This document shows, piece by piece, positions 14,186-21,995 of a DNA stretch of 33,564 nucleotides. Within the stretch, counting starts at the first letter, position 1; each line of letters begins with the position of its first letter. The notes below the pieces were generated by a model. It was not told the DNA's origin. It saw nothing but the letters and a program-made list of their open reading frames with translations, and did no database searches. The translations under genes and the position numbers were made by a program. Source of the stretch: Bacillota bacterium (GTDB lineage: Bacteria > Bacillota > Clostridia > Christensenellales > CAG-138); contig JAEESS010000026.1 in the NCBI GenBank assembly GCA_016286445.1, positions 1 through 33,564 on the forward strand. The letters are read 5' to 3'.

Positions 14186-15532
14186 TTATGCGATATGTCC
14201 CTTTGCCTTGATGACCTCGATCACGGAATCGACGTATTTCTCGCAGATCTCGTTCGTGCCCGCCTCGACCATAACGCGGATGACCGGCTCGGTGCCGGAT
14301 TCGCGCACGAGGATGCGTCCGGTATCGCCGAGCTCGTCGGCGACCTTCTGCACCGCCGCCTTCACGTCGGGATCGTTCTGCGCGTCCGGCTTGGACTTCA
14401 CGCGCACGTTTTTCAGCACCTGCGGATAGAACACGACCGGCGCGGCAAGCTCGCTCATCGGCTTGTTCTTCGCCAGCATGACTTCCATGAGCTTCAGGCT
14501 CGTCAGAATACCGTCGCCGGTGGTCTCGTACTTCAGGAAGATCGTGTGACCGCTCTGCTCGCCGCCGATGCGGTTGCCGGTCTTGACCATGTTTTCGTAT
14601 ACATATTTGTCGCCGACCTTGGTCTTTTCGTATTCGATGCCTACCTTGTCAAGCGCCTTATACAGTCCGAAGTTGGACATGACCGTCGTGACGACCTTGT
14701 TGTTCAGCAGCTTTCCGCGCTCCTTCATATAGAGACCGTAGATGTAAAGCGTATGGTCGCCGGTGACGACGTTGCCCTTCTCATCCACGCAGAGGCAGCG
14801 GTCCGCGTCGCCGTCGAAGGCGAAGCCGACGTCCAGATGATTGTCCGTGACGAATCTCTGCAGATGCTCGATGTGCGTCGATCCGCAGTCTGTGTTGATG
14901 TTGTAGCCGTCCGGTTCGTCGTTGATCACATAGACCTTCGCGCCGAGCGCTTCGTATACGCCCTTTGCGATCTGCCAAGCGGCGCCGTTCGCGACGTCCA
15001 GACCGACCCTCTTGCCCTTGAAGCTGTACTTGCTTAGGGAAATGAGAAAGCCGATGTAGCGGTTTCTGCCCGCAACGTAGTCGACCGTTCTGCCGATCTC
15101 GTGGCGGTCCGCCAGCGGGACCTCGATCTCGCCGTCGATGTACTCCTCGACCTTCAAGATCGTTTCCTCGTCCATCTTCTCACCGTAGCCGTTCAAAAGC
15201 TTGATGCCGTTGTCATAGAACGGATTGTGCGAAGCGGAGATCATGATGCCGCAGTCGAAATCGTCGACGCGTGTGATATACGCGACCGACGGCGTGGTGG
15301 TGACGTGCATGATATACGCATCCGCACCGGACGCCATAAGTCCCGTGCAGAGCGCATACTCGAACATGTAGCTGCTTCTGCGCGTGTCCTTGCCGATCAC
15401 TACCTTTGCCTTTTTATCGAGCCTTGCGCCGTAATACCAGCCGAGAAAACGACCGATCTTGACCGCATGCTCATAGGTGAGCGTCTTGTTGGCTTCGCCG
15501 CGGAAGCCGTCTGTTCCGAAATACTTGCCCAT
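14186..15532 (-). CDS. glmM: Phosphoglucosamine mutase GlmM
   Basis: Converts glucosamine-6-phosphate to glucosamine-1-phosphate, feeding UDP-GlcNAc and so peptidoglycan. 448 residues, full length. The N-terminus MGKYFGTDGFRG is typical. The phosphoserine loop is ISASHNP with Ser at residue 101. The metal-binding FDGDADRC motif is near residue 240, the sugar-binding GEQSGH motif near 330, and the phosphate-binding RESGTEPVIRV motif near the C-terminus. Its ATG overlaps the stop of the preceding acyltransferase (TAATG), with GGAGGAAC upstream. It is the last gene of the operon behind the glmS ribozyme. Confidence 0.96.
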   Translation of the reverse strand: MGKYFGTDGFRGEANKTLTYEHAVKIGRFLGWYYGARLDKKAKVVIGKDTRRSSYMFEYALCTGLMASGADAYIMHVTTTPSVAYITRVDDFDCGIMISASHNPFYDNGIKLLNGYGEKMDEETILKVEEYIDGEIEVPLADRHEIGRTVDYVAGRNRYIGFLISLSKYSFKGKRVGLDVANGAAWQIAKGVYEALGAKVYVINDEPDGYNINTDCGSTHIEHLQRFVTDNHLDVGFAFDGDADRCLCVDEKGNVVTGDHTLYIYGLYMKERGKLLNNKVVTTVMSNFGLYKALDKVGIEYEKTKVGDKYVYENMVKTGNRIGGEQSGHTIFLKYETTGDGILTSLKLMEVMLAKNKPMSELAAPVVFYPQVLKNVRVKSKPDAQNDPDVKAAVQKVADELGDTGRILVRESGTEPVIRVMVEAGTNEICEKYVDSVIEVIKAKGHIA

Positions 15533-16194
15533 TACCGTTCCTCCTTCGTCGCTACCGTTCCGTTGTCCTTCCAGATGCTGTACGCCGGCACCACGCCGCG
15601 CACGCAGGAGGTCGGATAAACGTTGCTGTGCCGCCCGATCACCGTGCCGGGATTGCAGACCGCGTTGCAGCCGACCTCGACGTAATCGCCGAGCATCGCG
15701 CCGAACTTCTTGATGCCGGTCTCGATCTGCTCCGCACCGTTGTGCACGATCACGAGCCGTTTGTCGCTCTTGACGTTCGATGTGATGCTGCCCGCGCCCA
15801 TGTGGCTCTTGTAGCCTAAGATGCTGTCGCCGACGTAGTTATAGTGCGGCGTCTGCACGTTGTCGAACAGAATGACGTTTTTAAGCTCCACGGAGTTGCC
15901 GACGACACAGTTTGCGCCGACCAGCGCGGATCCGCGGATGAACGCGCAGTGCCGGACCTCGGTCTCGGGTCCGATGATGCACGGCGCGCCGAGGTATGCG
16001 GACGGGAAGACTTTCGCGGTCTTGTGCACCCAGACGTGCTCGGAGACCTCGATATAGTCCTCGCCGAGCGTCGGACCGAGCGCCAGGATAAACTCCTTGA
16101 TGCCCTTCAGCGCTTCCCACGGATAGGTGAATTGAGAGAGATAGTCCTTCGCCAGCGTGTGGTCCAGGTCGAATAAATCATTGATCGTATACAT
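15532..16194 (-). CDS. Stand-alone left-handed beta-helix acyltransferase, GlmU C-terminal-like
   Basis: 220 residues of hexapeptide-repeat type (APCIIG, ALVGANCVVGNSVELKNVI, GAGSITSN, GDYVEVGCNAVCNPGTVIG). The segment TPHYNYVGDSILG...MGAGSITSNVKSDKR matches the acetyltransferase active site of GlmU, including the histidine that acts as base there. The N-terminal uridylyltransferase domain of GlmU is absent, although Clostridia homologues are often annotated as UDP-GlcNAc pyrophosphorylase. With NagB upstream and GlmM downstream it most likely acetylates glucosamine-1-phosphate. A separate uridylyltransferase would then be needed elsewhere in the genome. It begins one base after the nagB stop and its stop overlaps the glmM start. 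The reaction is inferred, not shown. Confidence 0.8.
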   Translation of the reverse strand: MYTINDLFDLDHTLAKDYLSQFTYPWEALKGIKEFILALGPTLGEDYIEVSEHVWVHKTAKVFPSAYLGAPCIIGPETEVRHCAFIRGSALVGANCVVGNSVELKNVILFDNVQTPHYNYVGDSILGYKSHMGAGSITSNVKSDKRLVIVHNGAEQIETGIKKFGAMLGDYVEVGCNAVCNPGTVIGRHSNVYPTSCVRGVVPAYSIWKDNGTVATKEER

Positions 16195-16195
16195 C

Positions 16196-16987
16196 TTACA
16201 GTCTCTCGTTTCTCTCGATATCGAGGAAGTATTTGTAGGTATCGACGGTCAGCTCGCCGCAGGCGGCTTCGTCGCAGGCGATGATCGCGCCGTTGTGCAT
16301 CTGCAGCGCGGAGCAGGTCCATTTGTGGCTGACGTTGCCCTCGACGGTCGCCGCAAGCGCGCGCGCCTTGTTGTGCCCGTTGATGAGGATCAGCACTTCC
16401 TTGCTGTCCGTGACCGTGCCGACGCCGACGGAAAGCGCCTGAGAGGGTACCTTCTCGGGGTCGTTTCCGAAGAAGCGGGAGTTGACGATGCGCGTGTCGG
16501 TCGTGAGGTTCCGGACGCCCGTGCGCGAGCAGAGCGAGGTGAACGGCTCGTTGAACGCAATGTGTCCGTCGACGCCGATGCCGCCCATAAAGAGGTCGAT
16601 GCCGCCGTAGGACTTGATCTTTTCTTCATAGCGCGCGCATTCGCCCTCGGGATCCGAAGTCATGCCGTTCAGAATATTGATATTCTCGGGCTTCATATCG
16701 ACCAGATGATCGAAGAAGTTGTCGTGCATGAAGTACCAGTAGCTCTGGTCATGCTCATGCGGAAGTCCGAGATACTCGTCCATGTTAAACGTAACGACGT
16801 TAGCGAAGGAGACCTCCCCCGCCTTGTTCATGCGGGCAAGCTCCTTGTAAACGCCGATCGGGCTCGAACCCGTCGGAAGACCGAGCACGAACGGACGCGC
16901 TTCCTTGTGCGCGTTGATCTTGCCCGCGATATAGTGTGCAGCCCAAAGGCTCATTTTCTCGTAATTGTCCTGAATAACGACTCTCAT
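16196..16987 (-). CDS. nagB: Glucosamine-6-phosphate deaminase/isomerase NagB
   Basis: Interconverts glucosamine-6-phosphate and fructose-6-phosphate plus ammonia. 263 residues. LGLPTGSSP (35-43) forms the phosphate loop. Active-site residues equivalent to those of E. coli NagB are Asp70 (FNMDEYLGL), Asp140, His142 and Glu147 ([14 protein letters not shown]). AAGGAG lies six bases before the ATG. It is the first gene of a nagB - acyltransferase - glmM operon and sits directly behind a glmS ribozyme. A catabolic deaminase silenced by its own substrate would be poor logic. With GlmM in the same transcript, the reverse, biosynthetic reaction (a substitute for GlmS) is the better explanation, though this is inference. 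Confidence 0.94.
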   Translation of the reverse strand: MRVVIQDNYEKMSLWAAHYIAGKINAHKEARPFVLGLPTGSSPIGVYKELARMNKAGEVSFANVVTFNMDEYLGLPHEHDQSYWYFMHDNFFDHLVDMKPENINILNGMTSDPEGECARYEEKIKSYGGIDLFMGGIGVDGHIAFNEPFTSLCSRTGVRNLTTDTRIVNSRFFGNDPEKVPSQALSVGVGTVTDSKEVLILINGHNKARALAATVEGNVSHKWTCSALQMHNGAIIACDEAACGELTVDTYKYFLDIERNERL

Positions 16988-17054
16988 GTTTTTCTCCTTC
17001 TTGATAATGACGGACGGCGCGCTTCATCCTATGCGCGTTCCGTGCTTCGTACGA

Positions 17055-17191
17055 CGTCCGGGATCGTTCTGTTGCGGTTTTGATTCCGTTTTTTGTCGTT
17101 CCCTTTTCGACCCGCCGCAAAAGCCGTGGCAGCATCCGCCGAATCTTTCGATCACTGCCATCCCTCGTCACCCTTCCGGGCCCGGCGCTGA
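17055..17191 (-). ncRNA. glmS ribozyme (glucosamine-6-phosphate-activated self-cleaving riboswitch) in the nagB leader
   Basis: Read on the minus strand, the leader contains AGCGCC (cleavage expected between A17189 and G17188) and a very short P1 hairpin (CCC-GGAA-GGG). Next come the conserved GACGAGG, a P2.1 stem GGCAG/CTGCC, and within it the signature ATCGAAAGATTCGGCGGATG, which is almost the glmS core consensus. Downstream stem elements (for example GGGTCG with CGATCCC, ending near 17057) could form the P3/P4 domain, but their pairing was not folded here. In known cases glucosamine-6-phosphate acts as cofactor for cleavage, and the downstream message is then degraded. The first gene here is nagB, not glmS. 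Confidence 0.92.
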
Positions 17192-17232
17192 CGGTCCTTC
17201 TGACCTCCTCATCGAAGCGGCCGTTTTATGAT

Positions 17233-17247
17233 GTTACGTTCCGTAAC
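17233..17247. promoter_or_regulatory. Palindromic operator candidate at the nagB transcription start
   Basis: A perfect inverted repeat GTTACG-N3-CGTAAC lies seven bases downstream of the -10 box, covering +1 to about +15 of the nagB transcript. The placement fits a repressor site. It does not resemble the known NagR/YvoA-type consensus, so the regulator cannot be named. Confidence 0.55.
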
Positions 17248-17253
17248 AGATGT

Positions 17254-17282
17254 ATTATATACGAAATATTGTATCCTGTCAA
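17254..17282 (-). promoter_or_regulatory. Consensus sigma-A promoter of the nagB operon
   Basis: Exact TTGACA (17282..17277), a 17-base spacer and exact TATAAT (17259..17254). Transcription start is expected near 17247, giving a leader of about 260 bases that holds the glmS ribozyme. Confidence 0.95.
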
Positions 17283-17312
17283 CAAAAACCCCCTGTGGCT
17301 TGTGCGCCGATG

Positions 17313-17335
17313 AAAAAGCCCCCTTGCGGGGGCTT
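17313..17335 (-). terminator. Intrinsic terminator of the dockerin-protein gene
   Basis: Stem GCCCCC/GGGGGC with a TTGC loop and five Ts on the minus strand, 15 bases after the stop at 17350 and just ahead of the nagB promoter. Confidence 0.9.
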
Positions 17336-17349
17336 CACGCTCGATTCGG

Positions 17350-19578
17350 TTATACGCCAGCGGAAAATTCGTCGATCAGCCCGACCACAAGGCGCAAGAT
17401 CAGCGCCGCGTCTTCCGCCGTGATCTCCAGATCGCCGTCCGCATCCGCCTGCATCGCACCGCGCGGGGTGAGCTCCGACAGTCCGACGATCGCGCGGAGG
17501 GCCAGCGCCGCATCCGCCGCCGTCACAACGCCATCGCAGTTCGCGTCACCGATGACCGGCGTTTCAAGCAGCAGGCTGCCGTTCTCCGTGCCGACCTCGA
17601 TCTCCCTGACCGTGCCGTCTTCGACGTACGACAGCGCGCTTCCGCTGCCAAGCTCGTTCTTCGTGAACGCGATCGGCAGCGCCGTATCCGGCGCGTCTCC
17701 GATCTTCTTAAACCAAAGCGTCAGCACGATCTCGTCATCGGCGATCGTTGTCGCCGTTTCGGACGCCCACGCTGCCGAAAGCAGATCGTTCCCGTCGTTG
17801 ACGACCCATTCGACCGGACCTTCGCATAGCGCAAGCTCCAGAACGGCATGATCGAATGTCACAAAGATCTGCATGCTGTTGACGGCAAGCGCGCCGTTTT
17901 CAAGGTTCTTCACACGGATATCATACCGGTACAGATACGCGCCGTTCTTCGCCGTGCACATATCGAGCCCAACCGTATCCGTACCGTAGAACGTGGTGAC
18001 AAGCTTCGGGATCGGCTCCGTCCACCAGATCGAGTGGAGATGCGGGTCCGTAAACGTCGCGGTGTACTTGCAGAGCCCTTCTTCGTGCAGCGTCGGCGGG
18101 GTCACGACCTCGTAAACCGCGTCGACGGTCTCCGAGATCTGATGGCTGTAATCATACAGGCAGCGGACGGTCGCCGTGACCTGATAGCCGGTCTCGGTCT
18201 TGGTGCGCTCCAGATCCGGCTCGCTCCACCAGTGTCCGTGCGCCGGGATCACGACCTCCAGCTTGTCCTCGTGATACTGTCCGTCCGGGCTTTCAAACTC
18301 GTTCAGGAACGCGACGTAGTGTTCGCAGCCGTCCTCCGTGCAGGTCGCGGGATCCGTCGCCATGCCGCCGACCGGATTAACCGAAAGCGTATGGCTTTCC
18401 ACGCGCGCGCAATGGAACTGCGCCAGCGCGTAGTAGACGCCCTGCGCGTTCTTCTGCCAGACAAACGCGTCGAACACCCATTCGTGTCCGCGCGGCGCGA
18501 TCTCCCTGTTCTTGTTGTTATAGTACGTCTTGTCGAGGAAGGTCACCGACGCGGTGTAGGTCACGATGCCCGGGTTCTCGCAGTCCGGCTCGACCGTCGT
18601 CATATGGAAGATCTCGTCCGCCGGAAGCAGTTGGGTATACAGGGTTTCGCCGTCCGTTCCGGTGAACGTCGCTTCCGCGGATTCATAGCCGGTCCATGTC
18701 CATTCCGGTTCGCCGTAAACGATCTCCCGCTGGGTGTAGATCGCCGTGTAGGTCATTTCACCGTTGACCGCGGGCAGATCGTCCGTCAGTCCGTATTCGA
18801 TCCCGTTTTCATCCTTCCATCCCGCGAAGGCATAGGACTGCGTCACCGTCGCGGGTTTCTTCGGCTCCTCGCCGGTGTAAGCGGGCGTTTCGCCGACCGC
18901 GACCGCGCCGCTTTGCAGCTCCGTGCCGTCCTCGTTGACGAACGTGATCGTGTATCCGACGCCGATCTTTACCTCGTAGGCGTTTGCATCGCCCAAAAGG
19001 AACGCCTCGTCATTGTTCAGGATGATGCCGTCAGACGTATCAATCGCTTTTTTACCGTTTGCCTTGGCATGGACCGTGCCGCCGTTGACCGTCATGCACT
19101 CATTTACGAAGATGGCTTCGCACCCTTCGTAGGAATTCTCGACGTCCAGCGCGCCGTCCTCGACGGTAAGATTGCCGTCGACAGAAAGTGCCGCGCCGGT
19201 CACACACTGTGCGCGCAGGGTAAAGTCCCCGTTCAGCGTCAGATTGCCCTTGTTTATAAAAATCGCAGATGCGGCCGCACCGGTCACGCCGATCCCGGCG
19301 CTGCCGACAACCGTAAGGTCGATCCTGTTTGCATAGATGCCGTTGCCGTTATAATTCTCGAGCTTATAATCGTTCAGCGTCAGGACGTTCTTGCCGTCGA
19401 CGATCTCGAACACGACCTTGCCGTCAAAGTAGCTGCCGTTCTGCGACAGATCGATTGCTGTGCCGCCGACTTTAAGGGATCCTTCGTCCGCCTTTGCCGC
19501 GCCGACCGGCAGCAGCACAAGGACCATGATAAGCGCCAAAAGCGCCGCATAAAGCCGCCTCGTTCCGTTCCGTTTCAT
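17350..19578 (-). CDS. Secreted multidomain protein with a cohesin-like domain and a C-terminal type I dockerin
   Basis: 742 residues. A signal peptide covers about 1-30 (basic MKRNGTRR, then a hydrophobic core). Residues 35-200 form repeated short strands (NRIDLTVVG, GNLTLNGDF, DGNLTVEDGAL, CMTVNGGTV), which suggests a beta-helix. An InlB/Flg_new-like repeat (YTITFVNEDGTE...YAFAGWKDENG) follows, then a large unassigned Trp- and Cys-containing region. A segment of about 140 residues beginning YRYDIRVKN and containing IFVTFDHAVLEL looks cohesin-like. The end (about 675-742) is a dockerin: two calcium loops, DANCDGVVTAAD and DADGDLEITAED, each followed by ALxLRxxVGL. Dockerins bind cohesins on scaffoldins, so the protein may dock to a surface complex. 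The start at 19578 has GGGGG upstream; 45 further in-frame codons upstream lie across the promoter and are excluded. The substrate is unknown. Confidence 0.87.
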   Translation of the reverse strand: MKRNGTRRLYAALLALIMVLVLLPVGAAKADEGSLKVGGTAIDLSQNGSYFDGKVVFEIVDGKNVLTLNDYKLENYNGNGIYANRIDLTVVGSAGIGVTGAAASAIFINKGNLTLNGDFTLRAQCVTGAALSVDGNLTVEDGALDVENSYEGCEAIFVNECMTVNGGTVHAKANGKKAIDTSDGIILNNDEAFLLGDANAYEVKIGVGYTITFVNEDGTELQSGAVAVGETPAYTGEEPKKPATVTQSYAFAGWKDENGIEYGLTDDLPAVNGEMTYTAIYTQREIVYGEPEWTWTGYESAEATFTGTDGETLYTQLLPADEIFHMTTVEPDCENPGIVTYTASVTFLDKTYYNNKNREIAPRGHEWVFDAFVWQKNAQGVYYALAQFHCARVESHTLSVNPVGGMATDPATCTEDGCEHYVAFLNEFESPDGQYHEDKLEVVIPAHGHWWSEPDLERTKTETGYQVTATVRCLYDYSHQISETVDAVYEVVTPPTLHEEGLCKYTATFTDPHLHSIWWTEPIPKLVTTFYGTDTVGLDMCTAKNGAYLYRYDIRVKNLENGALAVNSMQIFVTFDHAVLELALCEGPVEWVVNDGNDLLSAAWASETATTIADDEIVLTLWFKKIGDAPDTALPIAFTKNELGSGSALSYVEDGTVREIEVGTENGSLLLETPVIGDANCDGVVTAADAALALRAIVGLSELTPRGAMQADADGDLEITAEDAALILRLVVGLIDEFSAGV

Positions 19579-19618
19579 ATGCAAAAACCCCCTTAAAGAT
19601 TTCCTTTTCCGGTTAAGT

Positions 19619-19647
19619 ATTGTATCACTTTCTGTACGCGCGCGCAA
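19619..19647 (-). promoter_or_regulatory. Promoter of the dockerin-protein gene
   Basis: TTGCGC (19647..19642), a 17-base spacer and TACAAT (19624..19619), giving a leader of about 35 bases with AAGGGGG before the ATG at 19578. Confidence 0.7.
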
Positions 19648-19702
19648 GGAAAAAGATTGCCGCTGCACGGGCGATTTGCGGGCATGATGCCGCTCTGGTT
19701 GA

Positions 19703-19798
19703 CACCTCATCACCGCCTTCGGCGGAGCTTCTCCTCAAGGAGAAGCCTCAAGAAGAGCCTTCCCCTTCGAGAGGAAGGTGCCGTCAGGCGGATGAGGC
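19703..19798. repeat. MITE-like composite of two inverted double-hairpin repeats
   Basis: It starts with CCTCATC and ends with GATGAGG. Inside are hairpins CCGCC-TTC-GGCGG and GCTTCTCCTCAAGGAGAAGC, then in opposite orientation CCTTCC...GGAAGG and GCC-GTCA-GGC. The layout matches the repeats at 25030-25170. No coding frame is supported. Confidence 0.65.
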
Positions 19799-19851
19799 GG
19801 ACACGCGGAAAAGCGGAACGCTTTTCACGGATGAATTGCGGCAGGGTCGCA

Positions 19852-19875
19852 TAAAAAAAGACCCCGAAGGGTCTT
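19852..19875 (-). terminator. Intrinsic terminator of the small-gene pair
   Basis: Stem AAGACCC/GGGTCTT with a four-base loop, overlapping the TAA of the second small gene. Seven Ts follow on the minus strand. Confidence 0.9.
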
Positions 19876-20020
19876 AAAGATCGTCCATGTCCTGGACGGG
19901 CTGCGCGCCGTCCTTCGGAACGCCGGTGAAGCTTCCGAGCACATCGGACGGGATCGTTACCGTCCTTTTCGGAACGTAGCGGATCTTGTCCCGCTTCTCT
20001 CTGTGTCTCTCAGTATTCAT
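19874..20020 (-). CDS. Small conserved-looking protein of unknown function (48 aa)
   Basis: 48 residues beginning MNTERHREKRDKIRYVPKR: a very basic N-terminal half followed by TVTIPSDVLGSFTG and an acidic end with PVQDMDDL. Small proteins ending in a similar SYTG...PxQDxDDL motif seem familiar from Clostridia, but this is from memory and not checked. The ATG lies inside the last codons of the upstream small gene (11-base overlap in another frame), which suggests coupled translation. A longer frame starting at 20146 exists but would shadow the upstream gene, so the internal ATG is chosen. A strong terminator follows immediately. Confidence 0.6.
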   Translation of the reverse strand: MNTERHREKRDKIRYVPKRTVTIPSDVLGSFTGVPKDGAQPVQDMDDL

Positions 20021-20159
20021 CCGTACCGAAAAGATCATTATCGCTGCGGTTGCGCTGGCTGTCGCCGTCGCGGTTCGAGTCCGCGTGCTTGCGCTCGTTC
20101 GGGTTGCTTCTGCGATTGCGTTCTTCGTTGCTTCGCTGCTTGTCATTTTTCATTGTCAT
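20010..20159 (-). CDS. Small, highly charged hydrophilic protein (49 aa)
   Basis: 49 residues beginning MTMKNDKQRSNEERNRRSN, almost entirely Asn, Arg, Asp, Ser, Glu and Lys with no hydrophobic core and an end of NDLFGTDEY. A strong GGAGGG site lies seven bases before the ATG, the best evidence that it is real. Composition suggests a disordered or nucleic-acid-associated protein, and spore-type small proteins can look like this, but no family is recognised. It is the first of two overlapping small genes sharing one terminator at 19852. Upstream on the minus strand (about 20190-20230) an ACATA...CACAATA pair vaguely recalls a forespore sigma promoter, but this is weak. Confidence 0.6.
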   Translation of the reverse strand: MTMKNDKQRSNEERNRRSNPNERKHADSNRDGDSQRNRSDNDLFGTDEY

Positions 20160-20260
20160 GGGAGTCCCTCCGTTTACAAATTACCGTTTGTCCGGCAAAG
20201 CTATTGTGCGCATTCTTTTGCCGCTTATGTAAAGATCGCGAAAAAAACGCAAATCCCGTC

Positions 20261-20289
20261 TTGTGCATCGCGCGCGTCCGCGTTATAAT
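20261..20289 (+). promoter_or_regulatory. Promoter of the glnS-gltX-ychF operon
   Basis: TTGTGC (20261-20266), a 17-base spacer and a perfect TATAAT (20284-20289). The leader is about 48 bases and ends in AGGAAAGGACGCAAT before the glnS ATG. Confidence 0.75.
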
Positions 20290-20343
20290 AAGATATTATT
20301 TCGGAAAACCCGATCGGAGACGCCTCCGAGGAAAGGACGCAAT

Positions 20344-21984
20344 ATGGAAGAACGGAGCAAAAACTTCATCGAAGAATTTGTCGAAGAAGACCTCAAAAAG
20401 CTGAACAGACCTGTCAAAACGCGATTCCCGCCCGAGCCGAACGGCTATCTGCACATCGGTCACGCAAAGGCGCTGACCGTCGATTTCGGCATTGCGGAAG
20501 AATACGGCGGCACCTGCAACCTGCGCTTTGACGACACGAATCCCACCAAGGAGGACGTTGAGTACGTCGAGGCCATCCAGGAGGATATCCACTGGCTGGG
20601 CTTTGATTGGGATCAGCTCCGTTTCGGCTCGTCCTATTTCGATCAGTGCTACGAACTCGCCGTGAAGCTCATCAAGGACGGCAAGGCGTACGTCGACGAT
20701 CTTTCTAAGGATCAGATGCGCGAATACCGCGGCACGCTGACCGAGCCGGGCACAAACAGCCCGTGGCGCGACCGCTCCGTCGAGGAGAACCTTGACCTCT
20801 TCGAGCGCATGAAAAACGGCGAGTTCCCGGACGGCGCAAAGACGCTCCGCGCAAAGATCGACATGGCGAGCCCGAACATCAACATGCGCGATCCCGCCAT
20901 GTACCGTATCCTGCACACCTCGCACCATCAGACCGGTGACAAGTGGTGCATCTACCCGATGTACGACTTTGCGCATCCGATCCAGGACGCGATCGAGGGC
21001 GTGACGCACTCGCTGTGCTCGCTCGAATATGAAGCGCACCGCCCGCTCTACGACTGGGTCGTGAATGCCTGCGGGTTCGAGCAGAAACCGCGGCAGATCG
21101 AGTTTGCGCGGCTGAACCTCACCAACACGATCATGTCGAAGCGCTACCTCCGCCGGCTCGTTGAGGAGCATTTCGTTTCCGGCTGGGACGATCCCAGAAT
21201 GCCGACGCTCTGCGCCATGCGCCGCCGCGGCTACCCCGCCGCCGCCGTGCGCGACTTCCTTGCCAGGATCGGCGTTGCAAAGGCGGATTCCGTCGTGGAC
21301 ACCGCGATCCTCGAGCACTGCGTGCGCGAGAACCTGAACGCGAACGCGCTGCGCCGCATGGCGGTCACCGAACCTTTAAAGCTCATCATCGACAACTGGG
21401 AGCCCGACCGCTTCGAGTCCGTCGAGATCGAGAACAATCCGAACGATCCGGAAGCCGGCACGCACACGGTGCGCTTCGGCAGAGAGCTCTGGATCGAACA
21501 GAGCGATTTCATGGCGGAGCCGGTGAAGAAGTTCTTCCGGCTGAAGCCGGACGGCGAGGTGCGGCTGAAAGGCGCGTACATCGTTAAGTGCGTTTCGTGG
21601 AAGACGGATGAAACCGGCGCGGTCACCGAGGTCCATGTGACCTACGATCCCGAAACCAGGAGCGGCGCGTGCGAGCGCAAGGTCAAGGGCACGCTGCACT
21701 GGGTCCCGGTCGCGGACGCGATCCCCGCGGAGCTGCGGCTTTACGGTCCGCTGATGCGCGAGACCGAAGAAGGCGAAGAGGTCGACGACTTCACGAAGCT
21801 TTTGGATCCGGATTCGCTTGAAGTCAAGCAAGGCTTCATCGAGCCTGCGCTTAAGGACGCAGCCGTCGGCGAAGCGTTCCAGTTCATCCGCATGGGCTAT
21901 TTTGCAAAGGATCCCGATTCGACCGAAGAGCATCCGGTGTTCAACCGTGTCGTGGGACTCAAGGATTCGTTCAAGATCCAGTAA
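20344..21984 (+). CDS. glnS: Glutaminyl-tRNA synthetase
   Basis: Charges tRNA-Gln directly with glutamine. 546 residues, normal for the family. The class I HIGH motif is in [16 protein letters not shown] (about residues 27-42), FDDTNPTKE follows, and the KMSKS equivalent is IMSKRYL near residue 264. The rest is the beta-barrel anticodon-binding region typical of GlnRS (for example [20 protein letters not shown]). Start chosen at 20344 because AGGAAAGGAC precedes it and the promoter lies upstream. Many Bacillota lack GlnRS and use GatCAB transamidation, so direct charging is notable but not unique. It is followed 11 bases later by gltX. Confidence 0.96.
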   Translation: MEERSKNFIEEFVEEDLKKLNRPVKTRFPPEPNGYLHIGHAKALTVDFGIAEEYGGTCNLRFDDTNPTKEDVEYVEAIQEDIHWLGFDWDQLRFGSSYFDQCYELAVKLIKDGKAYVDDLSKDQMREYRGTLTEPGTNSPWRDRSVEENLDLFERMKNGEFPDGAKTLRAKIDMASPNINMRDPAMYRILHTSHHQTGDKWCIYPMYDFAHPIQDAIEGVTHSLCSLEYEAHRPLYDWVVNACGFEQKPRQIEFARLNLTNTIMSKRYLRRLVEEHFVSGWDDPRMPTLCAMRRRGYPAAAVRDFLARIGVAKADSVVDTAILEHCVRENLNANALRRMAVTEPLKLIIDNWEPDRFESVEIENNPNDPEAGTHTVRFGRELWIEQSDFMAEPVKKFFRLKPDGEVRLKGAYIVKCVSWKTDETGAVTEVHVTYDPETRSGACERKVKGTLHWVPVADAIPAELRLYGPLMRETEEGEEVDDFTKLLDPDSLEVKQGFIEPALKDAAVGEAFQFIRMGYFAKDPDSTEEHPVFNRVVGLKDSFKIQ

Positions 21985-21995
21985 GGAGAAAACCA

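Noticed and set aside
17848..19596. A 582-codon plus-strand open frame opposite the dockerin gene
   Set aside because: It is rich in Arg, His and Val with no domain, no ribosome site and no signal. The opposite strand encodes a clear signal peptide and dockerin, so this is an antisense shadow caused by high GC at third positions.
19874..20146. A single 90-residue minus-strand protein
   Set aside because: Its first 42 residues are a Thr/Ala/Arg-rich out-of-frame reading of a 49-residue gene that has a strong ribosome site. The internal ATG at 20020 gives a more sensible second gene.
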